A stretch of 59,833 bases of DNA from NCBI GenBank assembly GCA_040220455.1, contig JAVJUS010000058.1, positions 1 to 59,833 on the forward strand, read 5' to 3'. Both the position numbers and the translations under genes were made by a program. The notes beneath the pieces were generated by a model. The model did not search any database. It saw nothing but the letters and a program-made list of their open reading frames with translations, and was not told the origin of the DNA. Shown here in pieces: positions 51,214 through 59,337 of the stretch. Position 1 is the first letter of the stretch, and each line of letters begins with the position of its first letter. Source of the DNA: JAVJUS01 sp040220455. Lineage in GTDB: Bacteria; Pseudomonadota; Alphaproteobacteria; DSM-16000; Inquilinaceae.

Positions 51214-52776
51214 TCAGGTCCGGCCGGCGGACGCGGCGCCGGCATCCGCCGGCTCCGCCTCGGCCTCGGACGCCGAACCGTCCGCGGCGGCGTCCTCGTC
51301 GGCGAACCAGTGGGCGCGCGCGGCCATGATCATATCGTTGGCCGCGGCCTCGCCCATCTCGTTGCCGCCGACGATCTCGCGCAGCTCGTCGCTCGCCAGG
51401 TCGGCCAGGTCGTCCAGCGTCTTGACCCCGGCCTCGCCCAGCTTGACCAGCATGACCGGCGACAGGCCCTCGACGTCGACCAGCTCCTGGGTCACGCCCA
51501 GCGCCTCCAGCTTCTCGAGCGCCTGGCGGTCCTGCTCTTCCAGGAAGTTGCGCGCGCGCTGCTGGAGCTCGCCGGCGATCGACTCGTCGAAGCCCTCGAT
51601 CTCGGTCAGCTCCTCCAGGTCGACGAAGGCGATCTCCTCGACCCGGGTGAAGCCCTCCGCGACCAGCAGATGGGCGATCACGTCGTCGACGTCCAGCGCC
51701 TCCATGAACAGCTCGCTGCGCTGGGCCGTCTCCTGCTGCCGGCGCTCGGATTCCTCCTGCTCGGTCAGGATGTCGATGTCCCAGCCGGTCAGCATGCTGG
51801 CCAGGCGGACATTCTGGCCGCGCCGGCCGATAGCGAGCGAGAGCTGCTCGTCCGGGACCACGACCTCGATGCGGTTCTGCTCGTCGTCGAGCACGACCTT
51901 GCTGACCTCCGCCGGCGCCAGGGCATTGACGACGAAGGTGGCCGGGTCGTGCGACCAGGGGATGATGTCGATCTTCTCGCCCTGCAGCTCGCCGACCACG
52001 GCCTGGACGCGGCTGCCGCGCATGCCCACGCAGGCGCCGACCGGATCGATCGCGCTGTCATGGCTGAGCACCGCGATCTTCGCCCGGCTGCCCGGATCGC
52101 GGGCGACCGACTTGATCTCGATGATCTGGTCGTAGATCTCCGGCACCTCCATCTGGAACAGCTTCGCCATGAACTGCGGATGGGTGCGCGACAGGAAGAT
52201 CTGCGGGCCCCGCGGCTCCTGGCGGACGTCGTAGATGTAGGCGCGCACACGGTCGTTGACCTTGTAGTGCTCGCGCGGCTGCAGCTCGTCGCGGCGGATG
52301 ATCGCCTCCGCCCGGCCCAGGTCGACCGTGACGTTGCCGTATTCCACCCGCTTGACCAGGCCGTTGACGATGTCGCCGACCCGATCCTTGTATTCCTCGT
52401 ACTGGCGGTTGCGCTCGGCCTCTCGGACCTTCTGGACGATGACCTGCTTGGCGGTCTGCGCGGCGATGCGCCCGAAGTCGATCGGCGGCAGGTCGTCGAT
52501 CAGGAAGTCCCCGACATTGAGCGAGGCGTCCCGGCGGCGCGCCGCCTCCAGCGGAATCTGCGTCGCCTCGTCCTCGACCTCCTCGACCACTTCCTGGTAG
52601 CGGCGCAGTTGGATATCCCCGCTGCGCCGGTCGATATGGGCGCGGATGTCGTGCTCGAGGCCGTACTTGGACCGCCCGGCCTTCTGGATGGCCTGCTCCA
52701 TGGCGAGCAGCACCTCGTCCCGCTCGATGCTCTTCTCGCGGGCGACCGCGTCGGCTACCTGCAGCAATTCCACCAT
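51214..52776 (-). CDS. nusA: Transcription termination/antitermination factor NusA
   Basis: A 520-residue elongation factor. The N-terminal RNAP-binding domain begins MVELLQVADAVAREKSIERDEVL, then come an S1 domain (about 130-200), the two KH domains (KIAVLSHDSAIDPVGACVGMRGSR and later IGRRGQNVRLAS) and two acidic C-terminal repeats (VDDVIAHLLVAEGFTRVEEIA and similar). It modulates pausing, intrinsic termination and rRNA antitermination. It is the second gene after rimP. NusA itself can increase termination at a leader terminator of its own operon, which matters for the leader terminator upstream of rimP. Confidence 0.97.
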   Translation of the reverse strand: MVELLQVADAVAREKSIERDEVLLAMEQAIQKAGRSKYGLEHDIRAHIDRRSGDIQLRRYQEVVEEVEDEATQIPLEAARRRDASLNVGDFLIDDLPPIDFGRIAAQTAKQVIVQKVREAERNRQYEEYKDRVGDIVNGLVKRVEYGNVTVDLGRAEAIIRRDELQPREHYKVNDRVRAYIYDVRQEPRGPQIFLSRTHPQFMAKLFQMEVPEIYDQIIEIKSVARDPGSRAKIAVLSHDSAIDPVGACVGMRGSRVQAVVGELQGEKIDIIPWSHDPATFVVNALAPAEVSKVVLDDEQNRIEVVVPDEQLSLAIGRRGQNVRLASMLTGWDIDILTEQEESERRQQETAQRSELFMEALDVDDVIAHLLVAEGFTRVEEIAFVDLEELTEIEGFDESIAGELQQRARNFLEEQDRQALEKLEALGVTQELVDVEGLSPVMLVKLGEAGVKTLDDLADLASDELREIVGGNEMGEAAANDMIMAARAHWFADEDAAADGSASEAEAEPADAGAASAGRT

Positions 52777-52799
52777 TGATCGACCGTCCCGACCATCCG

Positions 52800-53621
52800 T
52801 CAGCGCGTCCCGGCCCCGTCTTCGGGCCGGTCATTCTCTCCGGCGAGGGTCTCGCCGCTCCCCGTCCCGCGGCCGGCCTTCGACCCGCCGCGTGACGCAT
52901 TCTTTCCCCCGCCCGCCTCCCGGGCGGGCTTGCCGCGGCGCTTGCCGCCCCGCGGCGCCGGCGGCACCGCCGCCTCGACCACCAGCCGCGCCCGCGCCAG
53001 ACCCGCGAAGGGCAGGCGCACCGGCGCGGCGCCGTCTTCCGTCTCCACCTCCGCCGCGCCGTCGTCGGCGCTGGCGGCCAGCAGAATCGTGCCGTCCGTC
53101 TCGATCCCGGCCAGCCGGCCGGTGAACCGACGCCGCCCGGCGATCGGCTCGCGCATTTCCAGGCGGGCCTTCTCGCCGGCGAAGCGCCGGAAATCCGCGG
53201 GCCGGGTCAGTGGCCGCTCGATGCCGGGCGAGGAGACCTGCAGGGTATACGCCCCGGGCAGCGCGTCGGCCGCGTCGATCAGGGCGGCCAGTTCGCGGCT
53301 CGCCCGCGCGCAGTCGTCGACCCCCACCGAGCCGCCGTCGGCCCGCTCGACCATCACCTCCAGCACCGACCGCTCGCCGCCACCCTGGCGCTGCACCCGG
53401 ACGGCGGCGAGGCCGAGATCGCCCAGCGCGGCCTCCACGATGGCCCCGAGGCCCTCGGGCACGCCCGGATCGAGGACCAGATCGCCGCCGGGCGGATCGC
53501 TTCCCGCCTGGTCGTCGCCCGATCGGGCGCTGTCGGCGGCCGCGCCCGCCGGTCCGCCCGCGGCGGCCCCGGCCGCGCGGCGCGTCGGCGTATCCGGTCG
53601 GTCGCTTCGATCCTCGCCCAC
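52800..53621 (-). CDS. rimP: Ribosome maturation factor RimP (start uncertain)
   Basis: A protein of about 273 residues whose core (from about residue 55) follows the RimP pattern: LVLDPGVPEGLGAIVEAAL, LEVMVERADGGSVGVDDCARASRELAALID, YTLQVSSPGIERPLTRPADFRRFAG. RimP binds the 30S head during assembly. The C-terminal 50 residues are basic and Gly-rich, longer than usual. No ATG lies in frame before the core. GTG 53621 is used here; GTG 53690 is another choice. A start at 53777 is rejected because it lies inside a terminator hairpin. Confidence 0.85.
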   Translation of the reverse strand: MGEDRSDRPDTPTRRAAGAAAGGPAGAAADSARSGDDQAGSDPPGGDLVLDPGVPEGLGAIVEAALGDLGLAAVRVQRQGGGERSVLEVMVERADGGSVGVDDCARASRELAALIDAADALPGAYTLQVSSPGIERPLTRPADFRRFAGEKARLEMREPIAGRRRFTGRLAGIETDGTILLAASADDGAAEVETEDGAAPVRLPFAGLARARLVVEAAVPPAPRGGKRRGKPAREAGGGKNASRGGSKAGRGTGSGETLAGENDRPEDGAGTR

Positions 53622-53753
53622 GGCGTCGTGGCTGCCCCCGCTGCCGGCCCGGATCCGCGATCGGCGTTCATGCGATCCGGACCCGGCCACCGGAGCCTCT
53701 CGCCGCCCGGTCGCCTCGATCGGCGCCACGGGTCGGGACAGGGCCCCGGAAAC

Positions 53754-53778
53754 AAAAAAGGCGGGCCACCGGCCCACC
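53754..53778 (-). terminator. Intrinsic terminator in the rimP-nusA leader (and behind trmB)
   Basis: On the minus strand GGTGGGCC-GGT-GGCCCGCC is followed by TTTTTT. The one imperfect pair is a U-G wobble on this strand and a C-A mismatch on the other, so this strand is the functional one. A 10-bp hairpin GGTCATGACG/CGTCATGATC lies just upstream (53817-53791). Confidence 0.85.
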
Positions 53779-53835
53779 CCGCTGTCGGTCGATCATGACG
53801 AAGACGCCGTCATGACCATGCCGTATGGGATGTCG

Positions 53836-53865
53836 GTTATATAGCCGGAGGGCCCTCACTCGCAA
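53836..53865 (-). promoter_or_regulatory. Sigma-70-type promoter of the rimP-nusA-infB operon
   Basis: On the minus strand TTGCGA (53865-53860) and TATATA (53843-53838) are spaced by 16 nt, or TATAAC by 18 nt. Transcription would start near 53830 and pass a hairpin and an intrinsic terminator before reaching rimP. Confidence 0.6.
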
Positions 53866-53884
53866 CCGTTTTCCGATAGGCCGT

Positions 53885-54652
53885 CTATCGATCGGCGCGT
53901 CGGGCGACGCGCCGGAAGGTCAGGAAGGCCGGCATGCCGTGCAGGCGCTTGGCCTCGTAGCGGGTCGGCGGCTGGTCGACCGGCCGAACGCGCCAGTCCG
54001 CCGCCCGTCGGGCCTGCCAGGCGAAGGCGGGATGGGCGCGGGCGTGGCGCAGCATCCAGTCGACCAGGTCGGCGTCGTCGCTCGCCAGGCGCAGCTCGGC
54101 CCCGTCGGTCATGACCCGGGCCAGCCGGTCGAGCGTGTCCCGCCCGATGAAGCGGCGCTTGTGGTGCCGCCGCTTTGGCCAGGGATCGGGGAACAGCACG
54201 GAGACCCGGCCGATCGAGGCGTCGGGCAGGGCGTCGATCAGGTCGCGCGCGTCGTCGGCGTGCAGGCGGATATTGTCGAGCCCGCGGGCCTCGATCGTCG
54301 CCAGCAGCGCGGCGACGCCGTTCAGGAACGGCTCGCAGCCGATCAGCCCGATCTCGGGATGGGCCTCGGCCTGGGCAGCCGTATGCTCGCCGTTGCCGAA
54401 ACCGACCTCGAGCCAGTGGTCGGCCATCGGCCGGCCGAACAGGGCGGCGAGGTCGATCAGGCCGTCGTCGGTCGCCGGCGGCACCTCGACCGAGAGGCGC
54501 GGCAGTCGCTCGCGCAGCAACGCCGCCCGGCCGGTGCGCAGCGGCCGGCCCTGGCGCCGGCCGTGCAGGGTGCGCTGGCGCCGCGCCCCCGGCCCGTCGC
54601 TGGAGGCCGCCGCCCCGCCCTCGTCGTCGGTGTCCGCCCGGGCCGGGATCAG
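53885..54652 (-). CDS. trmB: tRNA (guanine(46)-N7)-methyltransferase
   Basis: A 255-residue SAM-dependent enzyme that makes m7G46 in the variable loop of tRNAs. Motifs WLEVGFGNGEHTA (motif I), IGCEPFLNGVA, RVSVLFPDPWPKRRHHKRRFI and the C-terminal PPTRYEAKR are all typical. No ATG, GTG or TTG exists in frame ahead of the conserved GRRQGRPLR. The most plausible start is CTG at 54652, which overlaps the metK stop as CTGA and has an AGGGAG sequence just upstream. The enzyme is therefore translationally coupled to metK. Confidence 0.9.
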   Translation of the reverse strand: MIPARADTDDEGGAAASSDGPGARRQRTLHGRRQGRPLRTGRAALLRERLPRLSVEVPPATDDGLIDLAALFGRPMADHWLEVGFGNGEHTAAQAEAHPEIGLIGCEPFLNGVAALLATIEARGLDNIRLHADDARDLIDALPDASIGRVSVLFPDPWPKRRHHKRRFIGRDTLDRLARVMTDGAELRLASDDADLVDWMLRHARAHPAFAWQARRAADWRVRPVDQPPTRYEAKRLHGMPAFLTFRRVARRADR

Positions 54653-55815
54653 ACCGCTCCCTTCAGCGCGTCGACCAGGTCCGTGCGCTCCCAGGAGAAG
54701 CCGCCATCGGCCTCCGGCGCCCGGCCGAAATGGCCATAGGCGGCGGTGCGGGCGTAGATCGGCCGGTTGAGGCCGAGCGTCGTGCGGATGCCGCGCGGGC
54801 TCAGGTCCATCAGCTCGCGCGGGAGGCCGGCCAGGCGGTCGTCGTCGATCCGGCCCGTGCCCCAGGTCTCGACATAGACCGACAGCGGCTGGCTGACGCC
54901 GATCGCGTAGGAGAGCTGGATCATGCACTTGTCCGCCATCCCGGCGGCGACGACGTTCTTGGCGAGATACCGGGCGGCATAGGCGGCCGAGCGGTCGACC
55001 TTGGTCGGGTCCTTGCCGGAGAAGGCGCCGCCGCCGTGCGGCGCGGCACCGCCATAGGTGTCGACGATGATCTTGCGCCCGGTCAGCCCGGCGTCGCCGT
55101 CCGGCCCGCCGATGACGAAGCGCCCGGTCGGGTTGACGTAGAACTTGTCCTCCGGGCACATCCAGCCTTCGGGCAGGACGTTGACCACGTGCGGGCGCAC
55201 GATCTCGCGCACCGTGTCCTGGTCGACGTCGCCGGCGTGCTGGGTCGACACCACGACCGAGGTGCAGGCGACCGGCTTGCCGCCCTCGTAGCGCAGGCTG
55301 ACCTGGCTCTTGGCGTCCGGGCCGAGCTTGGGCTCGGCGCCGGAGTGCCGGGCCTCGGCCAGGCTCTTCAGGATCGAATGGGCATAGTGGATCGGCGCCG
55401 GCATCAGGACGTCGGTCTCGGTGCAGGCATAGCCGAACATGATGCCCTGGTCGCCCGCGCCCTCGTCCTTGTTGCCGGCGGCGTCGACGCCCACGGCGAT
55501 GTCGGCGGACTGCTGGTGGACGAACACGTCGACCGTGGCGTCGCGCCAGTGGAAGCCGTCCTGCTCGTAGCCGATCTCGCGCACCGCGTGGCGGGCGACG
55601 TTCTCCATCACCGCGGCGTCGACGCTCTCCGGCCCGCGCACCTCGCCGGCGATGAGGATGCGGTTGGTCGTGCACATCGTCTCCACCGCCACGCGCGACG
55701 TCGGCTCGGCGGTCAGGAAGGTGTCGACGATGGCGTCGGAGATCCGGTCGCACACCTTGTCGGGGTGGCCCTCGGAGACGGATTCGCTGGTAAAGACGTA
55801 ATTGCCGCTGGCCAC
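54649..55815 (-). CDS. metK: S-adenosylmethionine synthetase
   Basis: A 388-residue enzyme that makes SAM from methionine and ATP. The conserved FTSESVSEGHPDK, GAGDQGIMFGYA, GGGAFSGKDPTKVDRSAAYAAR and DDDRLAGLP blocks are intact and the length is normal. GTG 55815 is the start, with a GGGGG sequence 6 nt upstream. The message has a 145-nt leader that can form interleaved stems. SAM supply ties it to the neighbouring methylase gene trmB, which overlaps it. The upstream 312-nt gap to the xre gene has a promoter at 55967-55994. Confidence 0.97.
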   Translation of the reverse strand: MASGNYVFTSESVSEGHPDKVCDRISDAIVDTFLTAEPTSRVAVETMCTTNRILIAGEVRGPESVDAAVMENVARHAVREIGYEQDGFHWRDATVDVFVHQQSADIAVGVDAAGNKDEGAGDQGIMFGYACTETDVLMPAPIHYAHSILKSLAEARHSGAEPKLGPDAKSQVSLRYEGGKPVACTSVVVSTQHAGDVDQDTVREIVRPHVVNVLPEGWMCPEDKFYVNPTGRFVIGGPDGDAGLTGRKIIVDTYGGAAPHGGGAFSGKDPTKVDRSAAYAARYLAKNVVAAGMADKCMIQLSYAIGVSQPLSVYVETWGTGRIDDDRLAGLPRELMDLSPRGIRTTLGLNRPIYARTAAYGHFGRAPEADGGFSWERTDLVDALKGAV

Positions 55816-55863
55816 GATGACCCCCGCTTTGACGCGCGCCACCGGCGGACACCCGCCGGCGCG

Positions 55864-55920
55864 CCGGGCGCCTGTCCGACGCCCACGCTTTCCAGGACGC
55901 GCCCGGCACCCTGTCGGACA
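55864..55920 (-). promoter_or_regulatory. Candidate pseudoknot-type leader RNA of metK
   Basis: In the metK-sense strand four segments alternate: TGTCCGAC (55920-55913), GCCGGGCGC (55907-55899), GTCGGACA (55880-55873) and GCGCCCGGC (55871-55863). The first pairs with the third (8 bp) and the second with the fourth (9 bp), which is an H-type pseudoknot. A further hairpin CCGGCGG/CCGCCGG (55859-55842) precedes the start codon. SAM-II and SAM/SAH riboswitches have this topology, but I do not recognise their conserved bases. Confidence 0.45.
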
Positions 55921-55966
55921 CGCACGCGGCGAGACCGGACGACCCGCTCGACCGCTGACGGGCCCG

Positions 55967-55994
55967 GTTTTAGCCGAGCCGCGTCCGGCGTCAA
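55967..55994 (-). promoter_or_regulatory. Sigma-70-type promoter of metK
   Basis: On the minus strand TTGACG (55994-55989) and TAAAAC (55972-55967) are spaced by 16 nt. The predicted start near 55960 places the interleaved stems in the first 100 nt of the transcript. Confidence 0.65.
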
Positions 55995-56127
55995 GACTCC
56001 GGCAGCGGTATCCGCCAAGGCGTCGCCAGGATCGCCGCACGACGTACCGACCCCCGACCCGGAGGGCGTAGCCGAGGCGCTGCAACGGACGGGAAGAGAG
56101 ACGGAGACGGGAGGGCGGAACGCCGCC

Positions 56128-56670
56128 TCAAGCGTCGTAGCCGCCGGGCAACCCCTCCGACAGGCCGGGGCCTCGCCCGTCCTCCGCCGTGTCGTCCGCC
56201 GCCTCGTCGGACTGGGCGATCGCCTTGGTCAGCTCGAACAGGCGCTTGCGCACGTTCGGGTCGCGGATGCGGTAGTAGGCGCGCACCAGCTCCAGCGTCT
56301 CCCGCTTGGTCATCGGATCGGCCTCGAAGGGAAGCGCGTCCTCCCGCAGGATCGCCGGCGGGCCCGGCTGGTCGCCGGCCGGGGCGTCGTCGAAGAAGAA
56401 CGACACCGGCACGTCCAGAACCCGCGCCAGGTCGTAGAGCCGGCTGGCGCCGATCCGGTTGGTGCCGCGCTCGTATTTCTGGACTTGCTGGAAGGTCAGA
56501 CCGATGGCCTCGCCCAGCTTCTCCTGGCTCATGCCCAGGAGTGTGCGACGCAGGCGCACGCGTCCGCCGACATGCACGTCGATGGCGTGAGGCTTGTCGA
56601 TCCTGGGGCGTCCCGGGGGACGGCGGGGTCTCTCGTCCGGCATGCTCCGCGATCTCTTATCTTTAGACAT
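56128..56670 (-). CDS. XRE-family helix-turn-helix regulator
   Basis: A 180-residue DNA-binding protein. The helix-turn-helix reads LRRTLLGMSQEKLGEAIGLTFQQVQKYERGTNRI, followed by ASRLYDLARVLDVPVSFFF, the pattern of an XRE family found next to lnt and metK in many alphaproteobacteria. The C-terminal 80 residues are acidic with a helical segment (RETLELVRAYYRI). ATG 56670 is used; ATG 56643 is also possible. The upstream AT-rich region carries palindromes, which suggests that it regulates itself. Its targets are unknown. Confidence 0.9.
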   Translation of the reverse strand: MSKDKRSRSMPDERPRRPPGRPRIDKPHAIDVHVGGRVRLRRTLLGMSQEKLGEAIGLTFQQVQKYERGTNRIGASRLYDLARVLDVPVSFFFDDAPAGDQPGPPAILREDALPFEADPMTKRETLELVRAYYRIRDPNVRKRLFELTKAIAQSDEAADDTAEDGRGPGLSEGLPGGYDA

Positions 56671-56729
56671 CAAGGCGTGTGGTTTCTCGCGTATGCATAC
56701 ACGAGCAACCCTTGCGTTTGCAAAGATAA
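56657..56729. promoter_or_regulatory. AT-rich control region of the xre gene with two palindromes
   Basis: GTATGCATAC (56691-56700) is a perfect 10-bp palindrome, and TTATCTTT (56657-56664) is mirrored by AAAGATAA (56722-56729) about 57 nt away. The downstream arm overlaps the first codons of xre. Both fit a dimeric autoregulator binding with DNA looping. Confidence 0.45.
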
Positions 56730-56774
56730 TTTGTGCGTGTGTCGCCAAAAAGTCGAGAGCGGAGATCGTATCGC

Positions 56775-58430
56775 TCAACCGCTCCGGCGCCGGAGGCCGG
56801 CGCCGGCCGCCCCGACCGCCAGGAGGGCGCACAGCGCCCAGAACCCGGCATCGCCGATCCGGGCATAGAGTGGCGGCCCGGCCGTCGGGGGCGGCAGCGG
56901 CGCGTCGAGCGCGCCCCGCTCGCCCAGGCCCAGCCGGGCGACCGTGCGCCCCTGGGCGTCGACGACGCCGGAGATGCCGGTGGTCGCGACCCGGACCAGC
57001 GGCAGCCCCTCCTCGATCGCGCGCATGCGGGCGATGGCGAAGTGCTGGTGCGGGCCCGCCGTCTCGCCGTACCAGGCGTCGTTGGTGACGTTGAGCAGCC
57101 AGGCCGGGCGCGGCCCGTCGCGATCGACCACCGCGCCGGGAAAGATCACCTCGTAGCAGATCAGCGGGCTTGCCGGCGGCAGGCCCGGCAGCGAGACCGT
57201 GCGCGGCCCCGGCCCGGCGGAGTAGTCGACGCTGCCCGCCGTCACCTTGTCGATCGGCAGCAGGTCGCGCAGCGGCACGTATTCGCCGAACGGGACCAGA
57301 TGCGCCTTGTCGTAGGTCGCCACGATCTCCCCGCCGGAATCGAGCGCGCGCAGGCTGTTCCAGTAGCGCGGCGGCGCCTCCGGCGGGCCGGCGCGCGGCA
57401 CGCCGGTGATCAAGAGGCCGCCCGGCGGCGCCACGTCGCCCAGCGCGTCGCGCGCCCGGGGCTCGCGCTCCAGGAAGTAGGGCACCGCCGTCTCCGGCCA
57501 GATCGTCGCGGAAAGCCGGTCGCGCGCCGCCGCGCTACCCTCCTGGCTGAGAGCCAGATGCAGGGCGAAGTTCTCGGCCGCGCGGTCCCGGTTCCATTTC
57601 TGGCTCTGCGGGATGTTCGGCTGGACGAGCCTCAGCCGCGGCGCGTCGGGCGCCGGGCCGTCGGCGGCCCCGGCCAGGCGCGTCGTGCCGGCCGATCCGG
57701 CGACGACCAGCGCCAGCACGCCGGCGGCCGCCGCCACGGCGCCGCGCCGGGCGACCCGGCCGTCCGCCCGCCACGCCGCGGCCGGCAGGGCGGCGACGAA
57801 GACGGTGGCGACGGTCAGCCCGTAGGCGCCGATCCAGGCGGCGAGCTGGGCGATCGGCGGCCAGCCGACCCAGGCATAGGCGTAGAGGTTCCACGGGAAT
57901 CCCGTCGCCAGATGGCCGCGCAGCCACTCCGCAACGCCCCACAGCGCGGCGAAGGCGGCGACCCGGGCGACGCCCGCCACGGGCAGGCGGCGCAGCGCCA
58001 CCGCGACCAGGCCGGGGAAGACCGCGAGCAGGGCGGGCAGCCCGGCGGCGGCGAAGGGCATCAGCCAGAAGAACGCCGCCAGGTCGACGGTCAGGGCGAA
58101 GGAGATCCAGTAGAGCCCGAAGAGGTGGAAGCCGAAGCCGAAGGCCCAGCCCGTGGCGAAGGCGCCCCGACCTGTCCGCGCGCCCGCCAGGCACCACAGC
58201 AGCCCCGGCAGGGAGACGAACAGCACCGGCACCGCGTGCACGGGCGCGAGCGCCAGGACGCCCAGGGCGCCGAAGGCGAAGGCCGCGACGGCCCGACCCC
58301 AGGGCGACAGCCCGCCCAGGCCGCGCCGCAGCCGGCCGATCGCGCCGGGCATCGGATCCGAGATCCGCCCGTCGCTCTCGGCCTCGGCCATGGCCACGGC
58401 CGACCGGGCCCCGGCCCGGGTCTCAGGCAT
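56775..58430 (-). CDS. lnt: Apolipoprotein N-acyltransferase
   Basis: A 551-residue inner-membrane enzyme that adds the third acyl chain to lipoproteins. Six to seven helices (about 45-245) precede the nitrilase domain, with the catalytic glutamate in IWPETAVPYF, lysine in YDKAHLVPFGEYVPLR and cysteine in LICYEVIFPG. A final helix lies at the C-terminus. ATG 58430 overlaps the corC stop by 8 nt. It is the last gene of the ybeY-corC-lnt unit. Confidence 0.95.
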   Translation of the reverse strand: MPETRAGARSAVAMAEAESDGRISDPMPGAIGRLRRGLGGLSPWGRAVAAFAFGALGVLALAPVHAVPVLFVSLPGLLWCLAGARTGRGAFATGWAFGFGFHLFGLYWISFALTVDLAAFFWLMPFAAAGLPALLAVFPGLVAVALRRLPVAGVARVAAFAALWGVAEWLRGHLATGFPWNLYAYAWVGWPPIAQLAAWIGAYGLTVATVFVAALPAAAWRADGRVARRGAVAAAAGVLALVVAGSAGTTRLAGAADGPAPDAPRLRLVQPNIPQSQKWNRDRAAENFALHLALSQEGSAAARDRLSATIWPETAVPYFLEREPRARDALGDVAPPGGLLITGVPRAGPPEAPPRYWNSLRALDSGGEIVATYDKAHLVPFGEYVPLRDLLPIDKVTAGSVDYSAGPGPRTVSLPGLPPASPLICYEVIFPGAVVDRDGPRPAWLLNVTNDAWYGETAGPHQHFAIARMRAIEEGLPLVRVATTGISGVVDAQGRTVARLGLGERGALDAPLPPPTAGPPLYARIGDAGFWALCALLAVGAAGAGLRRRSG

Positions 58431-59337
58431 CGGCGGCGGGCGGCGGCGCGGGCTCGGTCCGGCGCACGCGCACGCGCTTGATCCGGCGCGGATCGGCGTC
58501 GACCACCTCGATCTCCAGCCCGGCCGGATGGACCAGCAGTTCGCCGCGCAACGGCACCCGGCCGGCCAGCGCGAAGACCATGCCGCCGACCGTATCGATG
58601 TCGTCGCGATCCTCCTCGTCGACGACGGGGCCGAGGCGGGTCTCGAACTCCTCGATCGACAGGCGGGCATCGGCGAGATAGCTGCCGTCGCCGCGCTCGA
58701 CGATCTTCGGCGCGAGCTCCACGTCGTGCTCGTCCTCGATCTCGCCGACGATCTGCTCGACCAGATCCTCGATGGTGATCAGCCCGTCGATGCCGCCGAA
58801 TTCGTCGACCACCAGCGCCATGTGCCGGCGGCCCTCGCGCATCTCCAGCAGCAGGTCGAGCACCGGCATCGACGGCGCGACGACCAGCACGTCGCGCAGG
58901 ATCTCCTGCAGGGTGAAGGTCTCGCCGTTGGCCAGGCGCGCGACCACGTCCTTGATGTGGACCATGCCGACCACGTCGTCGAGCGTGTCGCGATAGACCG
59001 GCAGACGGCTGTGGGCGCGGGTGGAGATCGTGCGCAACAACTCGTCGGGCGGCGTCTCGAGGTCGACCGCGACGATGTCCGCACGCGGGATCATCACGTC
59101 GTAGGCGGTCAGATCCTTGAGGCTGAGGATGTTGGCGAGGAGCTTGCGCTCGTGGAAGGCGACCGCGGTCTCCTCCTCGTCGTTCTCCTCGATCAGCTCC
59201 TCGATCGTGTCGCGCCAGGTGGACTCGGCCTTGCCCCGCAGCGTGGTACGCAGCCAGGTGCGGAACAGCCCGGTCAGTCCGGCTTGGTCGTCGGCCCCGC
59301 CGTTGCGGGGCTTGCTACTGTAGGAAGTGTCGGTCAT
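58423..59337 (-). CDS. corC: CorC/HlyC-type CBS-domain protein
   Basis: A 304-residue cytoplasmic protein. Two CBS domains (about 75-135, DVMIPRADIVAVDLETPPDELL, and 140-200) are followed by the CorC_HlyC FAD-binding-like domain (RGDGSYLADARLSIEEF ... DTVGGMVFALAGRVPLRGE). Homologues sense adenine nucleotides and take part in magnesium or cobalt efflux. There is no DUF21 membrane part. It overlaps ybeY at its start (ATGA) and lnt at its end, so the three proteins are translationally coupled. Confidence 0.94.
   Translation of the reverse strand: MTDTSYSSKPRNGGADDQAGLTGLFRTWLRTTLRGKAESTWRDTIEELIEENDEEETAVAFHERKLLANILSLKDLTAYDVMIPRADIVAVDLETPPDELLRTISTRAHSRLPVYRDTLDDVVGMVHIKDVVARLANGETFTLQEILRDVLVVAPSMPVLDLLLEMREGRRHMALVVDEFGGIDGLITIEDLVEQIVGEIEDEHDVELAPKIVERGDGSYLADARLSIEEFETRLGPVVDEEDRDDIDTVGGMVFALAGRVPLRGELLVHPAGLEIEVVDADPRRIKRVRVRRTEPAPPPAADA

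Noticed and set aside
53622..53777. An upstream start for rimP at 53777 giving a product beginning MGRWPAFF
   Set aside because: That start codon and the following codons are the stem and U-tract of an intrinsic terminator, so the frame there is a by-product.
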